64,000 bases of DNA from assembly GCA_951394045.1 (NCBI GenBank), contig OX595985.1, positions 1,364,001 through 1,428,000 on the forward strand, written 5' to 3'. Both the position numbers and the translations under genes were made by a program. Positions 60,262-64,000 of the stretch are shown piece by piece (position 1 is the stretch's first letter; the number at the start of each line of letters is the position of its first letter). The stretch is from Nitzschia sp. DOCU1. Taxonomy: Eukaryota; Bacillariophyta; Bacillariophyceae; Bacillariales; Bacillariaceae. The notes under the pieces were generated by a model, which ran no database searches, was not told the origin of the DNA, and saw only the letters and a list, made by a program, of their open reading frames with translations.

Positions 60262-62619
60262 TCATTTTTTCGCCTTTTCCTTCGAAATCCTTCCCTTGAT
60301 GTAAGTGTGTCGGATGTGAAGGACGACGAAACTCAACAAGTGAAGGATGATAGTGTAACAGGCAAGGACAATCATATCGTTTCCTCGGTTGACGTCATCG
60401 ATCTCGTAGAAGACCAAAACGTCGTCGCCAGTTGCAAAGGGACTATCAGTAAACTCAAGACCACGGAACTCTGTCACCATGAAGGACCGCCAGGAGTAGG
60501 TGTGAAAGGCTACATTGTACGTCCAGCGAAGTCGATCTGGAAATTGGGAGGGAACCAGCATGAATCCCTGAAAGAGCATGAAAAATCCAAACAATCCAGC
60601 TACCATTGCCATTCCGATGACAAAGTGGGGCACCACGTGAGAGACCAACTGCGCCAGCGCTTCGGATGTCGTCAAGGCTAGGAACATGTTGAGAAAGTAC
60701 CAGGCAGGATCGGAAAATTTCAACATCAGAAGAATGATCATCGATACCAATGCGGCCAGCACTCCGGCTCCTGGAATCGTGGCCAAGCCTTGGGCGATCT
60801 GGTAAGAAATCGGATGGTAGTCTGCAGAGAACAAGTGTGAGCACAGTCGATGGTCAATTGGATAGCCAACAAAGCGGGTAATTGCTACAACTTACACCCG
60901 TTGTGAACTTCCTTGTCGACAATATCACGCTCCATCACCGTGAATGGAAGGACGGCCACGCTCATGAAAATGAAGAAGGCAACGCAATAAAACAAAACCG
61001 CAGCTCGACTTAGAATAGATTCATAGTCAGTTCGGTCACCTAGCTCCCAGAAAAGAGCACCAACCATCAATGCTGAAGATATATAGGGGTCAATCGTTGA
61101 GATAAAAGCAATTCATCGCGCATGGAATGACAAAAGTAAGCCCACTCACCGAGCATGCTGTACATCGCAACCCGGGTGAAAAGAATTCCAGGATTGAACC
61201 ACAAATTCAAAAAGTAACGATAAGTCAGTTCGAACACAGCTCGGAAATTGGATGCCCGTTGGGGCTTATTCTTGTCCAAATGCCTGACAGCTATCATGGA
61301 CTTTGTTCGCTCCGTCTTTCTTGCAACGTGAAAGGCCACCGAGTTGCCACCGTCTTCACCAAGTTTATGGTCGTTTTCCCACTTCTTGTAGAGTTCCCCC
61401 CATTCCTCGACAGACTTGGCATGATCGCGGAACTCGTCATTTACCATAGTCACATAGTGATCCGCAGAATTCCAGCCACGCGGGGTCGGGTACCCATTCG
61501 ACGCGAAGAATTCCTCGATAGAGGCTCGGGCGCCTTCATACATGAGCTTTCCCTTCGAGAGCAACACTACATTGTCGATTCGCTCCCAAATGAACGCGGA
61601 CGGTTGGTGAATGGTCAATACCACTTGACGACCAGCAGCGCCACGGGCGTAGTTTTTAAGGAATTCCATTACTTGAAGTGCAGACTCCGCGTCCAAGCTA
61701 ACAGCAGAAAAAAGAAAACGAGTCAGAAAGGAGGCCAAACGACGCCCCGACGCGAGCCAGTCGTCACAATCGTTACCTACCCACTAGTAGGCTCATCTGT
61801 TTTGAAAGAATCGGGGGATGAGGTTACAACGTTCGTAGCGTTTGATCAAATAAATCTTCCTCTCCATATTCACGTACCCAAAAAGAAGTGAGCAGGACAA
61901 CTTAAAGCTTCTAGTGCAATTGACAAACGTCGCTTCTGTCCTCCACTCAAACCCTTCAAGAATAAGTCCCCGACAATCGTATCCTTTTGTTCTGTGAGTC
62001 CGAGCTGTGCAATGAGGGAATCGATTTCCTGCTCCAACTCCTTGGGGGGAAGCCTAACGTTCGCAAGCCGAGCATAATGTTTCATATACGATTTGACAGT
62101 AAAGAAGCCATGGAGACGATCGTCCTGTGGGACAAAGGCGGAAAGACCTGGCAGATGAACTGCAATCGACCACGGCATGAGGAACAAAATTTTGTGCCGC
62201 GACACGGTCGCCCCGTACAAGACTTACTTTCGGCCGTGGCTCTAGAGTTGACCGACAAAGAATCGGTCAATGTGTTCAGCAAGGTACTCTTGCCGGCACC
62301 GGAGGGTCCAAGAATAGCCGTGACGCTTCCTTCCGGGAGGAGAATTTTCATTTCATCCAGCAGACGTTTTCCAGCAGTGGTTTCGACCTTGCTGATCAAA
62401 GCGTAGCAATCGTTCACGTGTGGATGGAAGTTCTCGGAAATCTCAACAAAGTCATGGCTTCTGGCCTCCTCCGCGGCAGCCGTTTCAACGGGCAGATCAA
62501 AGGCGACGGAGGGCGCAGCGGGAAGCTGAAGAACGACGACAACCAAAAGGATGTCAAGTGAGAAATTGCGCCGCCATTTCTGTCGTCAAAGAATATGAAC
62601 TCACATCGGATTCCACCAT
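60262..62619 (-). CDS. Half-size ABCG (WBC-type) transporter
   Basis: Seven exons: 62619-62605 (15 nt), 62525-62228, 62159-61878, 61796-61781 (16 nt), 61697-61150, 61072-60896 and 60821-60262. All introns are GT-AG (68-83 bp) and the frame is kept to 631 residues. The ATP-binding half comes first: Walker A GPSGAGKST, VPQDDRLHGFFTV, signature LSGGQKRRLSIA, Walker B/D-loop FFLDEPTSGLDAES and the H-loop LTIHQPS. The membrane half has about six helices (VGALFWEL, ILSRAAVLFYCVAFFIFMSV, DYHPISYQIAQGLATIPGAG and others). ABCG half-transporters dimerise and move lipids, sterols or xenobiotics; the cargo is unknown. The 16-nt exon carries DEPTSG. The start is chosen because ATG 62619 splices to the LPAAPSVAF exon. 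Confidence 0.9.
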
Positions 62620-63308
62620 GGTTCAGTTCAAGATTGGTAATCTAGATTTATGAGCGATCAACGAAGGTACAACGTCTTTATGGCAATCAATCGACAACAA
62701 ACAAAGTCAATCAACCTTCTACGGGCAAGTGTTGTCGAAAGTGAGCAAGTGTTGTCGAAAATGAGCAAGTGTTGTCGACGCAAAAATCTTTCTATCGATC
62801 GATGATGCGGTTCGGAGGGAATCGGGCCGGGGGAAGCTGTTCCTACTCAGCGGTTTTCAACGGTTTGAATGCTTTGCTTTGACGCAATCTTGAGTGTCCG
62901 CAACATTAAATAAAATATTTAAGGAACTGCGCGCTGGACGCACTGAAGGCGCTTCTGGGGCAATAGAGTGGAGTACCCCGTCTGGGTACGATATGCACGA
63001 AGAAAAGAGGCCGTTTCAATTTTGGCCTGTTCTCATATTTCTCCTGGGGACGCTGTGTTTTCAACGAGGTTCTGGATTCCAAATTCCCTCTGTTTTTGCC
63101 AAGTGGCAATTTCCGAATTCGGTGACACGAAAGATCGAAAGAACTCTTGTGGAGTCGTGCACCTCCACCACGGCTACGCCAACACATAGAGTTGATTGAT
63201 TCATTCCAACCCACCACAAGTCACGGCGAAGGACCCCAAAAACCCAAAGATCATTTCTTTCATCATAAAAACAAAAAGGACGCGATCCGTTTGTTTTGCC
63301 TCTTTTCA
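62620..63308. promoter_or_regulatory. Divergent promoter region, ABCG and bZIP genes, with 20-bp triplicate repeat
   Basis: These 689 bp lie between divergent starts (62619 minus, 63309 plus). At 62724-62779 GAGCAAGTGTTGTCGA-type units repeat three times at a 20-bp period. An open stretch with a hydrophobic leader (MHEEKRPFQFWPVLIFLLG) at about 62992-63199 lacks domain support and is probably 5' UTR. Confidence 0.45.
62724..62779 (+). repeat. Three tandem 20-bp units (GCAAGTGTTGTCGA)
   Basis: Three copies of GCAAGTGTTGTCGA(A/C) are spaced exactly 20 bp apart, with near-identical linkers (AAGTGA, AAATGA). They lie about 110-160 bp upstream of the ABCG start. Confidence 0.9.
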
Positions 63309-63965
63309 ATGCCCCCCAGTGACTCTACTAGCCCTGAAGCAATCGATCCTGCCGCCTTTGCCAGAAAGAGGAGGATCGAGTTGCGTAACATGCAGCGCTC
63401 TGGCAAGGCGGAGGGAGACGATGGCTCTGTTGCGGAGTGTAAGAGGGCTCGTTTGGAAGAGCCGGAGGTGGATCCAGTCACGTCGAAGCCAAAGCCGTCC
63501 ATTACTGGCATCAAGCGTCTACATCGCTATGACCCCGGGGTCAACATGTCTCGCGATGAGCTAAAGGCTTGGCGCAAGGAAGCTCGTCGCGTTCGTAACC
63601 GCGAGAGTGCGGCTGCCTCCCGCTCGCGCAATCGTGAACGGATCACCGAGCTCGAATCCGAGGTCGATGTCCTTCAGTCCAAGTATACCGCCGCCTTGCG
63701 GAGGATCATTGAATTGGAATCGGCTTCTACCGTGAGCGATTCGTTTACTCCCGACATCTTGCGCCAAGATCTCCGTGAAATCGCTAGCCAAGGCTTGGAA
63801 CGCCCTGCGTCCCCTGTTGTGGAGTTCATCAAGACCGTCTCCCCTCCTTTGTCCCCCGTAGCTACCTTCCGCAGGATCAGTGATGCGGATCTGCATGCCG
63901 ACAATGTCAACAAGAAGTATCAGCACATAATGAATATGATCTCTCGACCAGCAGTGTCCGTCTGA
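63309..63965 (+). CDS. bZIP transcription factor
   Basis: From ATG 63309 one exon encodes 218 residues; the frame is open upstream to about 63147 without an ATG. The basic region WRKEARRVRNRESAAASRSRN (about 89-109, N-x7-R pattern) is followed by a leucine zipper with heptad residues (ITELESEVDVLQSKYTAAL ... IIELES). The N-terminal half holds polar sequence with a conserved-looking RKRRIELRNMQRSGKAEG, and the C-terminal part contains several SP motifs (RPASPV, PPLSPV). It would bind DNA as a dimer in the nucleus. It is divergent from the ABCG transporter. The last 35 bases of the window follow its stop. Confidence 0.9.
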   Translation: MPPSDSTSPEAIDPAAFARKRRIELRNMQRSGKAEGDDGSVAECKRARLEEPEVDPVTSKPKPSITGIKRLHRYDPGVNMSRDELKAWRKEARRVRNRESAAASRSRNRERITELESEVDVLQSKYTAALRRIIELESASTVSDSFTPDILRQDLREIASQGLERPASPVVEFIKTVSPPLSPVATFRRISDADLHADNVNKKYQHIMNMISRPAVSV

Positions 63966-64000
63966 TCAACAAACCTATGGGAGAAAGAACCCTTCTTTCT

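Noticed and set aside
62992..63199. Short frame with signal-peptide-like start upstream of the bZIP gene
   Set aside because: No domain, lies in the bZIP 5' region; chance frame is more likely.

Overview
The window looks like nuclear DNA of a diatom, probably pennate; I cannot name the species. It has dense, mostly single-copy eukaryotic genes with short GT-AG introns (about 58 to 92 bp). Several proteins start with secretory signals followed by a Phe near the cleavage site, the pattern of plastid import across four membranes. Families typical of diatoms are present: an HSF-type transcription factor, DUF6824-type domains, a secreted protein with a Pro/Ser/Thr linker, and nuclear-encoded complex I PSST. 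Most gene models with introns below were assembled by matching splice sites and reading phase by eye; every listed join keeps frame.

Layout. 1-3.9 kb: start of an M50B-like protease (minus), an A/B-type cyclin (plus), a pheophytinase-like hydrolase (minus). 4.04-7.63 kb: a DNA transposon with 37-bp inverted repeats, TA target duplication and a damaged long DDE transposase. 7.9-18 kb: NDUFS7, a KEA/Kef-type K+/H+ antiporter, a cystathionine gamma-synthase-family enzyme, an R2R3-Myb protein with an N-terminal zinc/Tudor-like part, a secreted surface protein and a GGCT-fold protein. 19-22 kb: a Crypton-like tyrosine recombinase with one catalytic Arg replaced by Trp. 22.6-32 kb: a membrane protein, the methionine-salvage MtnB/MtnC fusion, an HSF, a psq/CENP-B HTH protein and a fascin-like protein. 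32.3-41.5 kb: a RAD16-like SNF2/RING ATPase with two PARP-type zinc fingers, a two-pore cation channel and UBA3 (NEDD8 E1).

42.4-47.5 kb holds two protein-only RNase P genes tail to tail, 30 bp apart, one with a mitochondrial-like and one with a plastid-like leader. 48-49.1 kb is a truncated transposon-like ORF running into an ACAATG-rich repeat. 49.9-55 kb: an LRR protein, a Pkr1-like V-ATPase assembly protein, GAA1 (GPI transamidase) and weak small genes. 55.3-57.9 kb: a seven-exon gene with two DUF6824-type domains. 58.2-64 kb: a HemK-like methyltransferase, a half-size ABCG transporter with a 16-nt microexon, and a bZIP factor.

There is no operon logic. Neighbours are mostly unrelated housekeeping genes, with divergent pairs sharing intergenic DNA. 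The most unusual items are two adjacent introns that share sequence in the DUF6824 gene, the PRORP pair, the Walker-B microexon, the damaged TIR element and the Arg-to-Trp recombinase. I saw no CRISPR array, rRNA or convincing tRNA.
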